From NCBI GenBank assembly GCA_047495785.1, contig JBLDXI010000023.1:1116001-1180000 (forward strand): a DNA stretch of 64,000 nucleotides, read 5' to 3'. The translations under genes and the position numbers were made by a program. Source of the DNA: Lepidodermella squamata. Lineage: Eukaryota > Gastrotricha. The first letter of the stretch is position 1. Each line of letters starts with the position of its first letter. Shown here in pieces: positions 41,492 to 52,148 of the stretch. The notes under the pieces were generated by a model. The model worked only from the letters and a program-made list of their open reading frames with translations. It searched no databases and had not been told where the DNA came from.

Positions 41492-42933
41492 GCCCTCCGA
41501 TTGCGCAACCGGCGCATTGGGGCCAGTCTGCGATGCGTCCGTAAATGAGTCATAGGTTCTAACATTCTAACACTGAATCTTTCTTGCTGTAGTCCCATTA
41601 CGTGGGCAAATTTTTCACTTAATTCTTTGAATAATTAAAGCTTCCACCAATTAGGAATATATCGCCTTTCGAATATATTCCTATATTTCTGAAAAAAAGA
41701 AATGACTTCTTCAAAAACTATTCACATTAACTAGGTCACTTGTGCATCCTAAATCCTAAATCCCTGATTTAACAGGAGAATAGTCAGTTTTTTCCCATGT
41801 CTACGCGGCATATACAGCTCTTATAAGATTGTTCATTTGCCGGTAAACGCCGTGAATTAGGCCTGTTTATTTTGCCAATACCAAAGCCTAATGCATTAAC
41901 AATAATATTATGGCGCGGTTTTTTTCCAGGATTTTTCCTAGCAAATTGGGAAATCCGCTCCAAAAAAGTGATGTTCAAACACCACAGGGTTCCAAGCTCC
42001 TTTAAATAAATAGAGTTGCCACTTCTAATATTTCCAGTTTACGAGCAAGCTTAGATATCTAACAAATCCATAACCATTCTTCCAAATTTTTCTGATTTTC
42101 AAGAAAACCCGGCGCCATTATTTCATATTTTATCATATTTTATGGAATTTTTTATATTTTGTTTAATATTTTAACTGCTAATTTGCTTATAACTTATTTT
42201 GATTTTTGTAAAAAGTAGGACACCTAGTAAAAATTGAAAATAGGGATAGGTTATTGAGAGCGCAGTAAGCGAAAGGTGCGTTAATTAAGCATTTACCAAA
42301 AATTTACATCGATAGCCAATTTTCCTTTTATAAATTGGAAACATTTATAATCGGAAAACTCTCAATATAATTTTGTTTATCGAAAATTTCAGGTAAAAGC
42401 GAGATACCAAATCAGTTTATTAAACACGACAAATAACGTAATCGCGTTTCTTTCGCATAAAGCTGCGCCAGTCATGCATGCCAAATTTCTTCATATTATC
42501 AGCGATAAGCAGGTGAGCGAGCAACTCGAGGCGAAATTTCTTAAGAAAAACAGCAGAAATTCAACATTGTTTTTTTCAGCTCTCAGCTTTCATCCACCAT
42601 ACGTGACAAGTTTCTAATGAGGTAGGTCAAAAAAACCGCATGTATTTTTACACGCGGCAATGGCGAAAAAAATCCTACAAAGACCTGCTGTCCACTCGTT
42701 TGAAGTAATGACAAGAGCGAGAAGCACGTGTGGCGTATTCGTATAATTTTATAACAAAAAATTATCAAGGCAAAGAGGAGAAAGCTATATAGAATTGCGC
42801 TATTCAAGCCACGCCGTTCATCGCGGAATTAGTTTTTATTCAAAACTTGATTGACCTATGCACAGAGACATTTTTTGAAGATGCGCCAATTTTCTCGGCT
42901 TGTCCATTATTTATTACTTCAATTTTTAGAAAA

Positions 42934-45900
42934 ATGAATTACCAGCTTATTTTAGTCCTTCTATCAGGCCTTTTCGCCTCGGCCCTTTCTTCAGGTTGAT
43001 TCGAAATTTTTTCTCTAATTTGGTTGTGAATGTATATTTTTCTAGCATCGAAAAAGGAATTGGTGGATGCGATATTTAAAAGCTATGACAAAGCAACTCC
43101 GCCGTAAATAATTTATTCCTAATTTATCATTTTTTTGGAAAATTGTTTTAAAGGTCGAGTGATACAGTAAATGTTGGCGTGAGGACGAAACTTGGTCAAA
43201 TCAGCGAATATGCTAATTACAAGCTGATTGTCAATCTTCACGTAATTCAGGTAAACAATTTAACAATTTATTCATCGATTTTTCCTCAAAAATGAATGAA
43301 ATTTAACTAGCAATGGCAAGATCATCGCCTTCATTGGAAGCCGTCGGATTATTCAGGCCTCGAAAAGGTCAAAGTTCCTGCTGATAAAATTTGGTATGAG
43401 GAGGATTTTGTTTTATTAATAAAATTGAACACCGTTTTTGTACAGGAGTGCCCAGGCTCTCGATATCTTGCGCACATCATCAAAGTAATGAATTATTTTC
43501 CAGCGTATAATTTTTTGAAGATTTCGCGCGGTTTTAGAGTTGATCAAGTTGTAATTTTCGCAAATGGAACTGTCAATTACATTTCGATTGCCGGCCTCGA
43601 CTTGAACTGCCGCGATGGCCATGACAACAAAAATTGGCCACTCAATGACTTGGTATAATATGATTTAACCTCTCTTGAATGGGTGGTTGTAAATTATTTG
43701 AATAACGAAAGAAAATTCCTGGTAAAACTTCGAATTTTTCAAAAAAAAATTAGATTTCGATTCTGAATTTTTTAATCCACTTGCCACTTCAATTTTCGGC
43801 AGAACCTCTGGCATGATTTACTGTAGCGGAAATTGATGAAAATGGCCTTAAAAACTATTTTTCAAAAATTTTAAAAGTGAATGATGATACCTTTCAGAAA
43901 ATTTTAGAGTAGATTACTGAATTTCTCACCTTCCAAATATTTTTCTGAATTTTTCTGAATTTCCAAATTTTTTATTTTTTATTTTTTTCCTCACTTTTTC
44001 AATTCATAAAAAATTGTGTCATTTTTTATTTTCCGAGTGCAATTCCTCTATGGAAGTTGAGCTATAAAATAGAAAAATAGAAATTTAGAAAAATGGAAAA
44101 TAGAATATTGAAAAATAAAAAAATTTTGAAAAATAATCCTAACGATTTTCTTGGGTTTTATCGGAACCCGATTCGATCGTCATAGCAAAATTATGAACAA
44201 TTTATTCGAAATAACCTGTATTTTCAAAATTTTCGGGATTTTCAATTGATTTTTCTGATTACTCACCAGTTTCTTTTATTCCCTATCAAGAGCTGTCAAA
44301 CAAACATGATCCAACTTCGAGACAACAAAAAGCTGAACGTGACCGTTTCTGATGCCAACTTCGACATCAGCCACATCGACCCAGAATCGCCGCAACTCTA
44401 CACCGTTACATCCAGCTCTTTCGTCCTCGGCAACAACTCAACGGCCGCCGATGACGATGAAGGCGATTCGAAGCCCGCTTTCATTCTTACCATCTCCGTG
44501 AGAACTGGCAACGCCGTGTTCTGGCAGAACATGCTCATCGACCCGTTGATGATTCTGTGCATATTGACGGCGATGCCGTTTTTCATGGAAGTCAACTCGG
44601 CCGGCAAGGTGCCGTTCGCCGCCGCTGTTTTCATGTCGTTCTTCTTGTATGGCATCACGCTGTACAACTCATTCGGATCGGCTATCCATTGGGCAACTGG
44701 AGGAGCTCCAAAAATAGGTGAGATCATGAACCTAGTCTTCATCCTTAAAAAGAGGACGACAGATTTTTTTGAATTATTCAGTAATTTTTTTAAATTTTCC
44801 GAATTTTTCAAACTTTTTCCATGAATTTTTTCATGAACCTTGTTCTAGAATTTGAATTAATCGCTTTCTGAATTTCTTGAATTAAAAACGGTCTAGGGAT
44901 AAAAGAAGATTTTTGTTCGATTAATCCATATACATTATTTTAGGTGAATTTCCAAAAGAGATCAATGTCCCATGCGCCAATCATTTTTGTTTTAATTTTC
45001 TAAAATCGACAAAAGTACAAGGACTTTTGTATTTTCAACTCATAAATACGAGTTAATGTTTTTTCGTCAGCTAATTCCATGTTTTGTCAGCTATTTCCAG
45101 TTTTCGTCAGAAATACCATTTTCTGTCAGAAATGACACTTTTTTTACAGCTAATTTAATATTTAATTACTAATATACTATATACTAATTATACAAATTAT
45201 ATAGCGTTCCCAATTTCAAGTAAATAGCGCGGAAATTTTTTGAAATTTCTTAAATATTGCTGATGCTATGTTTTCCATCATAAAACCCTAGCTATACCTG
45301 AGCGGAACCCATTTCGACCTTTTGTTCGCCACAAATAGTTCGCAAAAGTGCGCTCCCAGTTCCATAATCCCGATAGATTTCTCGGCCCGGCAGCCACGTT
45401 TATGCGGTTTTAACGCATCAAAAACGCAAAAACAGCGCGGCCAGACTTATTCGCGAGATTTCACCGTAAACTGTCCTTATACCATTTTAGTGAATTTTTC
45501 GACGTTAATTCCAGGCGAGACAGTCACGTCTTCAATTACAAACATCAAAGCGTCCCATCCACATTTTGTTGATATTTCTTCAACGTACTGGTTTTCGTGA
45601 AAATGGGCAGGAAATAGAGTTACTGAGCACTACTAAATATAAATATAAATTGAATAATAAATCAGCTGTAAAAAAAGTGTCATTTCTGACAGAAAATGGT
45701 ATTTCTGACCCATAAATACTAAGAGCGGCCTTCTATTGATTGATACAAGGTTCAACTTGAGTTCTTCAATGAAAAATTATTTTAACCCTTAGCCGCCGAA
45801 GACGCGTACACGCGTTAATTCCGGAGAAAATTCACCGCGGTCGAAGCATTTGGGCTATCTAACCCATTGTTGCGTCATAAATTATGATAAATCAATAGCA

Positions 45901-47363
45901 AGAAACAAGCACTCCCCGAAAATCCAAATTTTCAAAGCCATTCCGACCAGGTCGAAAATAGTGAGAAAGTGACTTGGTAACACGTCATGAAAACGCGTTA
46001 ACACGTCATAGCAACGGCAACCCAGGTAAATTTCTTCTGAAAAAGAGGTTCGGCTTTCAATCTAAGGCTAAATGTAAGACTTTCTGCCGACTCAGAATTT
46101 GATTTTAGCCTCTTCTTGATTTTCTGGGATTTTCTGAAAGGTGCTCGAGTTAACACGTCATTGCGCCGGCGGCTAAGGGTTAAAATTCACTGAAAATGGG
46201 GTGATTTTGACAAAAATGCCTTGGTTCGCTCATTCGGAAATTTTTTCGAAAATGAAAAAAATAGTTTATCCTACTTCAAAATTGTCTTTATCTGGGAATA
46301 TGAAATTTATCCGATGAATATTTAATTTCGATTTTCTGGGCTCAGTAAACATTTTTTTATCTTTGAAAAAAGCAACGCGACAAACTAATTCCAAGAAAAA
46401 AGGCAATGATGGATTGCAGTGCTTATAATATTTCTCAAAAATTCAGTATTGATACAATCACCTTGGGCCTTGAGCCATTCGAGAGCTCAGAGGGTGCGGA
46501 AAATTTCGTAAGAAATCCTGTTTTTATCATATGGTGTTGCCAACCTATAAAGACGAAGTATCCAAAGATTTCCTGGGCAGAATCGCTTTTGTCCTTGGGT
46601 AGGAAAAATCTGAAAAATGTGAAACGATTTCCTATTGGCTGTGAAAAATTTGGAAATTTTCCCATTTTATCGGAATTTTAAAAAAATTTGCGAATGTTGG
46701 AAAGTTCTGAAAACACTTGATAAAAGCATAATGTTATTGATTATTTCATATAATTTTTTCCCATATTCATAAACAAATATATTTCGCCCCCATTTTCTGA
46801 TTTTTTTCAAGACCTATAATACAAGATCTAATAAAAATTCAAATTTTCTGGAAAATTGTGAAACCCGATTAGTTAATTTTGGTAATTCTACCCCGAATTT
46901 TCAGATTTTTCTAACGGGAAAAATAATTTTTATTTTTTATTTTTTTTTATCAGTTAAAACGTGGCGCTTCAATGCCGTTCAAGCCGCATTCGCCATAGTT
47001 CAGTCCAGCATGACTGTGGACATGTGCCACAAAAAAACCGACCCGGGCAACTGCATGCGTAAAGTGTTCATCAACGCCCTCGCGCCCGTCCTGCTCTGCG
47101 GCTGTTTCAAGAAATGCGCCGATAAAAAGAAGAAAGCCGACGCGGCGAAAACCGCCGAAGAAGGCCAGGCGATGACGCAACACGGCGCGACGTCGGATGA
47201 CGTTAAAATCGAGCTGGCTCAGGATGATGAAGATAAGCCGAAGACAAAGGCGGAGAAGTACGCCGAGGAATGGCACACGATTGCGTCGGTTATCGACCGA
47301 ATTTGCGGCATTTTCTGGCTGATTCATGCTATTGTTACCATCAGCCTGTGGCTGCCGAGATAA
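42934..47363 (+). CDS. Divergent nicotinic-receptor-like Cys-loop channel, intron-rich
   Basis: Exons: 42934-42994 (signal peptide MNYQLILVLLSGLFASALSS), 43046-43103, 43154-43250, 43311-43393, 43446-43484, about 43505-43652, 44291-44717, 46954-47363. Phases agree except at the exon 5/6 junction, where no canonical acceptor gives an open frame. Homology marks: VNVGVRTKLGQISEY (loop D region), QWQDHRLHWKPSDYSGLEKV, FANGTVNYISI, Cys loop, M1-M2 (ILCILTAMPFFME, GKVPFAAAVFMSFF), M3, then MRKVFINALAP and a charged loop, and M4 (IASVIDRICGIFWLIHA). The Cys loop appears two residues longer than the usual C-x13-C. Intron 7 (2.2 kb) hosts two transposon-like elements. Channel gating and ligand unknown. 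Confidence 0.72.
45050..45710. mobile_element. Long-TIR element in nAChR-like intron, 9-bp flanking repeat (MULE-like)
   Basis: A 46-bp stretch (45106-45151) is perfectly complementary to 45664-45709. The whole is flanked by the direct repeat CATAAATAC (45041-45049 and 45711-45719). The left side carries extra tandem GTCAG-containing units of about 20 bp. Long TIRs and a 9-bp target duplication are typical of Mutator-like elements. No transposase is present. Confidence 0.72.
45786..46179. mobile_element. piggyBac-like MITE with TTAA target duplication
   Basis: 394 bp with perfect 13-bp terminal repeats (CCCTTAGCCGCCG at the left, its complement at the right), flanked on both sides by TTAA (45782-45785, 46180-46183). 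Start with CCC and insertion at TTAA are hallmarks of the piggyBac superfamily. Inside are repeated AACACGTCAT motifs and no ORF. It lies about 75 bp from the MULE-like element in the same intron. Confidence 0.82.
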
Positions 47364-47647
47364 ATTCGTAGGGAAACCTGATTTACACTGCCGAATGGGA
47401 GAAAAAACTGAACTTTATTTATTGTTTTCAATTGTGGCTTTGAACTCATTAGACCAACTTTTTATGACGAGCTCGATTGTTACTGCTATTCAATTTTCGA
47501 ATAAAATTTAATGAAATTGAAATAATGAAATTTTCGGAAATTTTCACTAAAAATCCTATTAAATTATGAATTAAAAATAAGCAATAGAAATGAAAATTAA
47601 ATTAAAAAATAAAATAAAAAATAAAAATAAAAATAAAAATAAAAATG

Positions 47648-47719
47648 TTCCCTGACCGGGAATCGAACCCGGGCCGCCGCGGTGAAAGCGCGGAATCCTA
47701 ACCACTAGACCATCAGGGA
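47648..47719 (-). tRNA. tRNA-Glu (UUC)
   Basis: 72 nt on the minus strand. The acceptor stem TCCCTGA/TCAGGGA is perfect and the D arm is GTCTAGTGGTTAGGAT. The anticodon stem CCGCG/CGCGG encloses loop CTTTCAC with anticodon TTC, and the T arm GGGTTCGATTCCC is canonical (box B). No intron. Confidence 0.95.
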
Positions 47720-48475
47720 TGGCTGAAATAAGAGGGCGTGTGCGCACTCTTGTGGGAGCAAGTTTTAGCTGTAATAACAGCGTGTGTGATGTTTTTTACT
47801 GTGCCGGCAATTTGTGGTTGCTTTTTACTCGACACACAATACGCATAACAAAACATCATTTTCCTATGGAACTAGTATTTATCGAATAAAGACAGCGTGC
47901 TTTCGAAGAGGAACCCGATGAATGGATGGATGCGTACATACACAAGTTGCACAACCAGGTTTAAGCTTTGAAAAAGTTTAAATTTTCTTTTCGAAATTGA
48001 GAGAACCTTCCATTTTTTATTCATGATTTCATACCGAGAAATTCAAAACTTATCGGAGAAAACCCTTAATCCCCAAAACCCCGATGGTAACTGGTTCGGT
48101 CTTTTATGGTTATTACCTGATTTGATCGAATTTCTCAGGATTTTTTGTCTCATTCTCAAGAGACCTACTTGATTTCTATTTTAGATTAGATTCTACGATT
48201 TTTCTGGCCATGAGATAGGACTTCGCCTCTCCTATTAGAATGTTAGATTCCTTTACCCTTACGTTTCGTTACTTATGGGACACGCTGTAAGCCCAATCGA
48301 CTCAGTTTGATGATTTAGATACCTGTAACCGATAAGGCAATCAAAAATCCGTTATCCCCAGCTAGAACTTCTACAGCTAGACATCACATTTCAACGTCAT
48401 CTTTTGAATAAAATCATTGAATAGCAATGACCAATTTGTGCGATATTGACAAAGGATAACGCATCGCGATGAATC
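47720..48475. repeat. Diverged duplicate of 53430-54080
   Basis: Shared stretches in the same order include TTAGCTGTAATAA, TGTGCCGGCAATT, GCTTTTTA.TCGACAC, CGAAGA...CGATGAAT.GATGG, TAAGCCCAAT and GTAACCGAT..GGCAAT.AAAAATCCG. This suggests block duplication while the channel array grew. Otherwise the region is non-coding and leads into the LGIC-A promoter. Confidence 0.65.
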
Positions 48476-48500
48476 GTTGAGGAAATTGCAATCGAAGAGC
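48476..48500 (+). promoter_or_regulatory. Upstream motif of LGIC-A
   Basis: GTTGAGGAAATTGCAATC-type element about 85 bp before the ATG. Its core GAGGAAATTGCA recurs upstream of all five array genes and is followed within about 25 bp by an A/T-rich TATA-like stretch. Confidence 0.6.
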
Positions 48501-48575
48501 TTCAAATAAATAAACGAAAGCTGAAATAGCCAACAGTACACAGAAGAATTTTTCCAGCAGCATTATTGCGTTATC

Positions 48576-49751
48576 ATGGATAGTTTGATTTTGCCAGAAT
48601 TTCTCATATTCTGCATATTGCTGCGAAATGCCTTGGCTATACCAGCCAGCAATGACACCATTTGGACGTTCAATCCAACAACGACGATTCTAAGCAACTG
48701 TAGGGTAGGACCTGCAGTCAATTCGCTGACTGAATTAGAAGGAGAGCCCACTTTAATTAGCCTAGGACTACAACCGAAGCTCTTAGTCGATATTGACGAT
48801 GTTTCTGAGACATTTACGCTTTATGCTGAACTATACGTCACCTACTTTTCAACATGCGTCGCCAATTTGTACCGCAATGTATCGCGCAATGGTAGTGTCG
48901 ATTGGCCGCCTGCCATAGACTACCTATCACATGAGGATCCAACCCTGTACTGGTTTCCGGCTTTGTTCCACGAAAATTCAATTGGCAGCCCCGCGATGGT
49001 AGAAGGATTTTATAGAATGCTGCACGTGGGAATGACTTACGGCGCGATTAAAAATGGCTTGGTTGGAAAATTTGCGTCCTACTGCAATTTGGACATGACG
49101 TATTTCCCTTTCGATACTCAAGTGTGCCACATTGAATTCGTTCTCATGCAAAGCGAAACAATCTTGAAAATCTACAGGGCAGTGTTCGATTCTCATGAAG
49201 CTCCCTTTATGAAGTCTAACTCCGGTTGGGAACATGAAATTTCGAAGCGTAACGTCTCCTTTGGAACTTTGCAATCAACCCAGAAGGTCAATTTTTCAAG
49301 GGCTACTTTCAGCTTCGAATTTAAGCGGAAACCGCAGTATTTCTTGACGTATCTGTTCGCTCCGAGTGTCCTCCTCGGTGTTTTGATTCTATCTTCATTT
49401 CTCATCCCGGCCGAGGTTCCAGATCGGCCTGTTTTCTCTTGCACAGTTATGCTAGTTATTTTTGTCTTGCAACAGAATCTGCAAGATTATTTGCCGAAAA
49501 CGCCAAAGCCGATGGTTGCGGGAATTTTCAGCCTGTCACAAGCCGTTCTTGCTACGCTGTGTGTCATTTACGAATCAATGATGTGCGGATTTATCGCTCT
49601 GCTACCGAAAATTGCACGGGAGAAGTACACAATTCTCGGTCAAACAATTGTTTGCTATTTGGCTACTGATGTCGTGGTATTTTCACTCACTTTTCTGGCG
49701 TATTTACTGTCAAATGCGCTCATTGCTATCATTATGCTGCAGCTTTTTTGA
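48576..49751 (+). CDS. Cys-loop ligand-gated channel LGIC-A, single exon
   Basis: 391 codons. Signal peptide (residues 1-22), ligand-binding domain from WTFNPTTTILSNC, loop A-like DPTLYWFPALFHENS, Cys loop C170-C184 (NLDMTYFPFDTQV between), and no vicinal cysteines in loop C (a non-alpha type). M1 is about 256-278. M2 is about 284-304, with Asp-Arg at -1'/0' and Leu at 9' (PDRPVFSCTVML), as in cation channels. M3 is about 314-340 and M4 about 357-388. The M3-M4 loop is only some 12-15 residues. It pairs with LGIC-E in the N-terminal half. Intronless, like its neighbours. Confidence 0.92.
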   Translation: MDSLILPEFLIFCILLRNALAIPASNDTIWTFNPTTTILSNCRVGPAVNSLTELEGEPTLISLGLQPKLLVDIDDVSETFTLYAELYVTYFSTCVANLYRNVSRNGSVDWPPAIDYLSHEDPTLYWFPALFHENSIGSPAMVEGFYRMLHVGMTYGAIKNGLVGKFASYCNLDMTYFPFDTQVCHIEFVLMQSETILKIYRAVFDSHEAPFMKSNSGWEHEISKRNVSFGTLQSTQKVNFSRATFSFEFKRKPQYFLTYLFAPSVLLGVLILSSFLIPAEVPDRPVFSCTVMLVIFVLQQNLQDYLPKTPKPMVAGIFSLSQAVLATLCVIYESMMCGFIALLPKIAREKYTILGQTIVCYLATDVVVFSLTFLAYLLSNALIAIIMLQLF

Positions 49752-49761
49752 ATAATAATTT

Positions 49762-49914
49762 CAGAGCTGGAAAACATGCTAACATTTCCCAGCCTAAAAT
49801 GACTCTTTCCAAGCAACTTTTTCATTTCCTGAACGAAAATTTCTAAAAATCTCCATATTTCTCAAAACTTTCCGGCGGGCCAGGCACACGGTTTTCGCAT
49901 GTTTTCCAGCTCTG
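49762..49914. mobile_element. Short inverted-repeat element after LGIC-A
   Basis: 153 bp with perfect 18-bp terminal repeats CAGAGCTGGAAAACATGC / complement. The CAG start recalls hAT-type ends, but the 8 bp on either side match only poorly. It lies within 11 bp of the LGIC-A stop, so it is probably part of the 3' UTR. Confidence 0.6.
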
Positions 49915-50629
49915 ATTAAGTTATTAGAATTGATATGTGATACCTTCTATCGTGCTATTTTGTTCAAGATTCTTCAAGATACGCAATGTAGCATAAAAAA
50001 GATTATAAAACATTAATATACCGAAATGCTTTCGATTTTGGTTCCAAAAGAAACCGATCTGCAACGATCCTACGTGGAATTCTGGAATCCGAAATGGCGG
50101 AAATTGCGATAGGCACCCAAAGTTTCAAAAGCCATGATTCTCGGGAAATTTAGGTTGACACAGCTTCCAAATGTATATAATTGAAAAGCGTTAGCTCATA
50201 ACTTTGGGGACCACCGCCAATGAAAATTGGCAGGGCTAAGTGAGAGCTGAAAAATCAAAATTTGCCTGGAAATTTGCTTCAGGAGGTATTTTGAATGAAA
50301 AACTTCAACATTTCGGTAGTACTGAAATGGCTTGACTGTTTAGTCACTTAGTATAGGTCCAACGCATGCTCAAGTTTGCAATTTGACCGCTCCGTTCTCA
50401 ACAGTGTGCTACTTTCAGGGAAGGGGAAACGGGTGAAACAAAAGTATAAGTACAAACTGGAAAATATGTTAAAATAACTAGTTATTCCGGCAAATGCAAC
50501 AACAACAAAATTTTCCATCTCTGACAGCTTCAGGATATAAGATCGAACCCTGGTTGTCCATGTACTTGGACTCTCTGAGTATTGGAAAAAGTTGATCGAG
50601 TCGACATGAGAAGTTTTTTTCATTATTAT
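49915..50629. other. Intergenic, LGIC-A to LGIC-B
   Basis: Non-coding. The last 200 bases (from about 50477) are similar to the DNA upstream of LGIC-D (from about 55702), so B and D were duplicated with their promoters. Confidence 0.55.
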
Positions 50630-50647
50630 GAGGAAATTGCAATCGAT
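50630..50647 (+). promoter_or_regulatory. Upstream motif of LGIC-B
   Basis: GAGGAAATTGCAATCGAT, 60-75 bp before the ATG, followed by ATAAAAT. Same core as upstream of the other array genes. Confidence 0.6.
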
Positions 50648-50706
50648 AAAATACAAGCAAATCTGCAGATCGAGCCTCAAACTGCTAGTACCATCACTCC
50701 GCCGTC

Positions 50707-51879
50707 ATGACTAGATCGAAATGTATCGCATTTCTGATATTCCAAGTGATTCAAAGTTTCTTGTCTGTAGCAAATAGCGATGACAGCGTCTGGACATTCA
50801 ACCCAACATCAACGATTCTGAGCAACTGCAGGATAGGGCCGTCAGTCAATTCGCCGACTGAGTTGGAAGGAGAGTCAACTTCAGTTGAACTAGTGCTACA
50901 ACCAAAGCTTCTAGCCGATATCGACGATGTTTCCGAAACTTTCACTGTCAATGCCATGATGCAGGTCAATTACAAATCGAGATGCATAGCCGATTTGTAT
51001 AGGAACGTATCAAGAGTTGGGACCGTGTCATGGCCACCGGCGATCAATGTGCTAACCCAGCAGGATCCAGCCCTGTACTGGTTTCCGGCCTTGTTTCACG
51101 AGAATTCAATCGGCAGCCCGGCAATGACTGAAGGCTTCTACAGAGATGTCGGCGTTACACTGAACTCTGGCATTGTTACATTCACCTTGATGGGGAAATT
51201 TGCGTCCTATTGCAATTTGGAAATGACCTATTTCCCTTTCGATTCTCAAGTATGCAGCATCGAATTTGCTCTAATTCAAAGCGAAGACTTTTCAAAAATC
51301 AACATGGCAGTGTTTCTTCCTTACAATGCGCCATTCACGAAGGATAATTCTGGCTGGGAGCATGAGTTTTCACGCCGTTCCGCCACCTTTGGAGTTCTGA
51401 GATCATCTTCATGGGTCAATATGTCATGGGCTAATTTCAGCTTCGAATTTAAGCGGAAACCACACTATTTCTTGACTTATCTGTTCGCTCCGAGTGTGCT
51501 CCTCGGCGTTTTGATTCTTTCGTCATTTCTCATCCCGGCCGGCGTTGCAGATCGGCCGGTTTTCGCATGTACAGTTATGCTGGCTGTTTTTGTCCTGCAA
51601 CAGAATCTGCAAGATTATTTACCGAAAACCCCAAAGCCGATGGTTGCAGGAATTTTTAGCATATCACAAGCCGTTCTGTCTACGCTATGTGTCATATACG
51701 AATCACTAATGTGCGGATTAATTGCTTTATTTCCCGAAATCGCTGGGAAGAAGTATACGATCCTCTGTTGTACAGTTACTTGCTATCTGTTTGTCGATAT
51801 GGTAGTCTTCTCAGTCACTTTTCTGGCTTATTTGCTGTCAAATGTGCTCATCGGCATCATTCTGCTGCAGCTTTTCTGA
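50707..51879 (+). CDS. Cys-loop ligand-gated channel LGIC-B, single exon
   Basis: 390 codons with the same layout as LGIC-A: signal peptide, NCRIGPSVNSPTELE, Cys loop (NLEMTYFPFDSQV between cysteines), M1-M4 and a very short M3-M4 loop. The N-terminal half and the 200-300 bp upstream are closest to LGIC-D, whereas M1-M2 (PAGVADRPVFACTVMLAVF) is nearly identical in DNA to the neighbouring pseudogene LGIC-C. Predicted cation channel from Asp-Arg at -1'/0' and Leu 9'. No lesion seen. Confidence 0.92.
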   Translation: MTRSKCIAFLIFQVIQSFLSVANSDDSVWTFNPTSTILSNCRIGPSVNSPTELEGESTSVELVLQPKLLADIDDVSETFTVNAMMQVNYKSRCIADLYRNVSRVGTVSWPPAINVLTQQDPALYWFPALFHENSIGSPAMTEGFYRDVGVTLNSGIVTFTLMGKFASYCNLEMTYFPFDSQVCSIEFALIQSEDFSKINMAVFLPYNAPFTKDNSGWEHEFSRRSATFGVLRSSSWVNMSWANFSFEFKRKPHYFLTYLFAPSVLLGVLILSSFLIPAGVADRPVFACTVMLAVFVLQQNLQDYLPKTPKPMVAGIFSISQAVLSTLCVIYESLMCGLIALFPEIAGKKYTILCCTVTCYLFVDMVVFSVTFLAYLLSNVLIGIILLQLF

Positions 51880-52041
51880 ATAATTTTCTGAATATATGAA
51901 TAAAATGGAACAGCGCTTAGATCCAAATATTCTTGAAGTGAAATTTAATGTATCAAATATCATTTGGGAATTTCGAAGCCAAATATTTCGAATGCCAACT
52001 AAATATCGACCGATATTGAAATTGACAACAAAGAATGCATC

Positions 52042-52056
52042 GTTGAGGAAATTGCA
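52042..52056 (+). promoter_or_regulatory. Upstream motif of LGIC-C
   Basis: GTTGAGGAAATTGCA, 93 bp before the ATG; ATAAAG follows after about 20 bp. Kept although the gene is broken. Confidence 0.55.
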
Positions 52057-52148
52057 GCCACAGAGGGTTTTCAATCAATAAAGCCATATTTAATAAACAG
52101 GCAACATGCATCGTAGCTATAGAAAATTTCTACTGCATATCAAGTACC

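Larger units (their letters stand above)
40923..42933. other. Intergenic, cysteine-rich gene to nAChR-like gene
   Basis: Two kb of AT-rich DNA. It holds an inverted repeat (41337-41491) and one weak minus-strand frame (41051-41389). The remainder shows nothing I can support. Confidence 0.4.

Noticed and set aside
42583-42807. Hydrophobic 74-codon minus-strand ORF upstream of the nAChR-like gene
   Set aside because: Starts on TTG, lies in AT-rich DNA where hydrophobic codons arise by chance, no splice partner.
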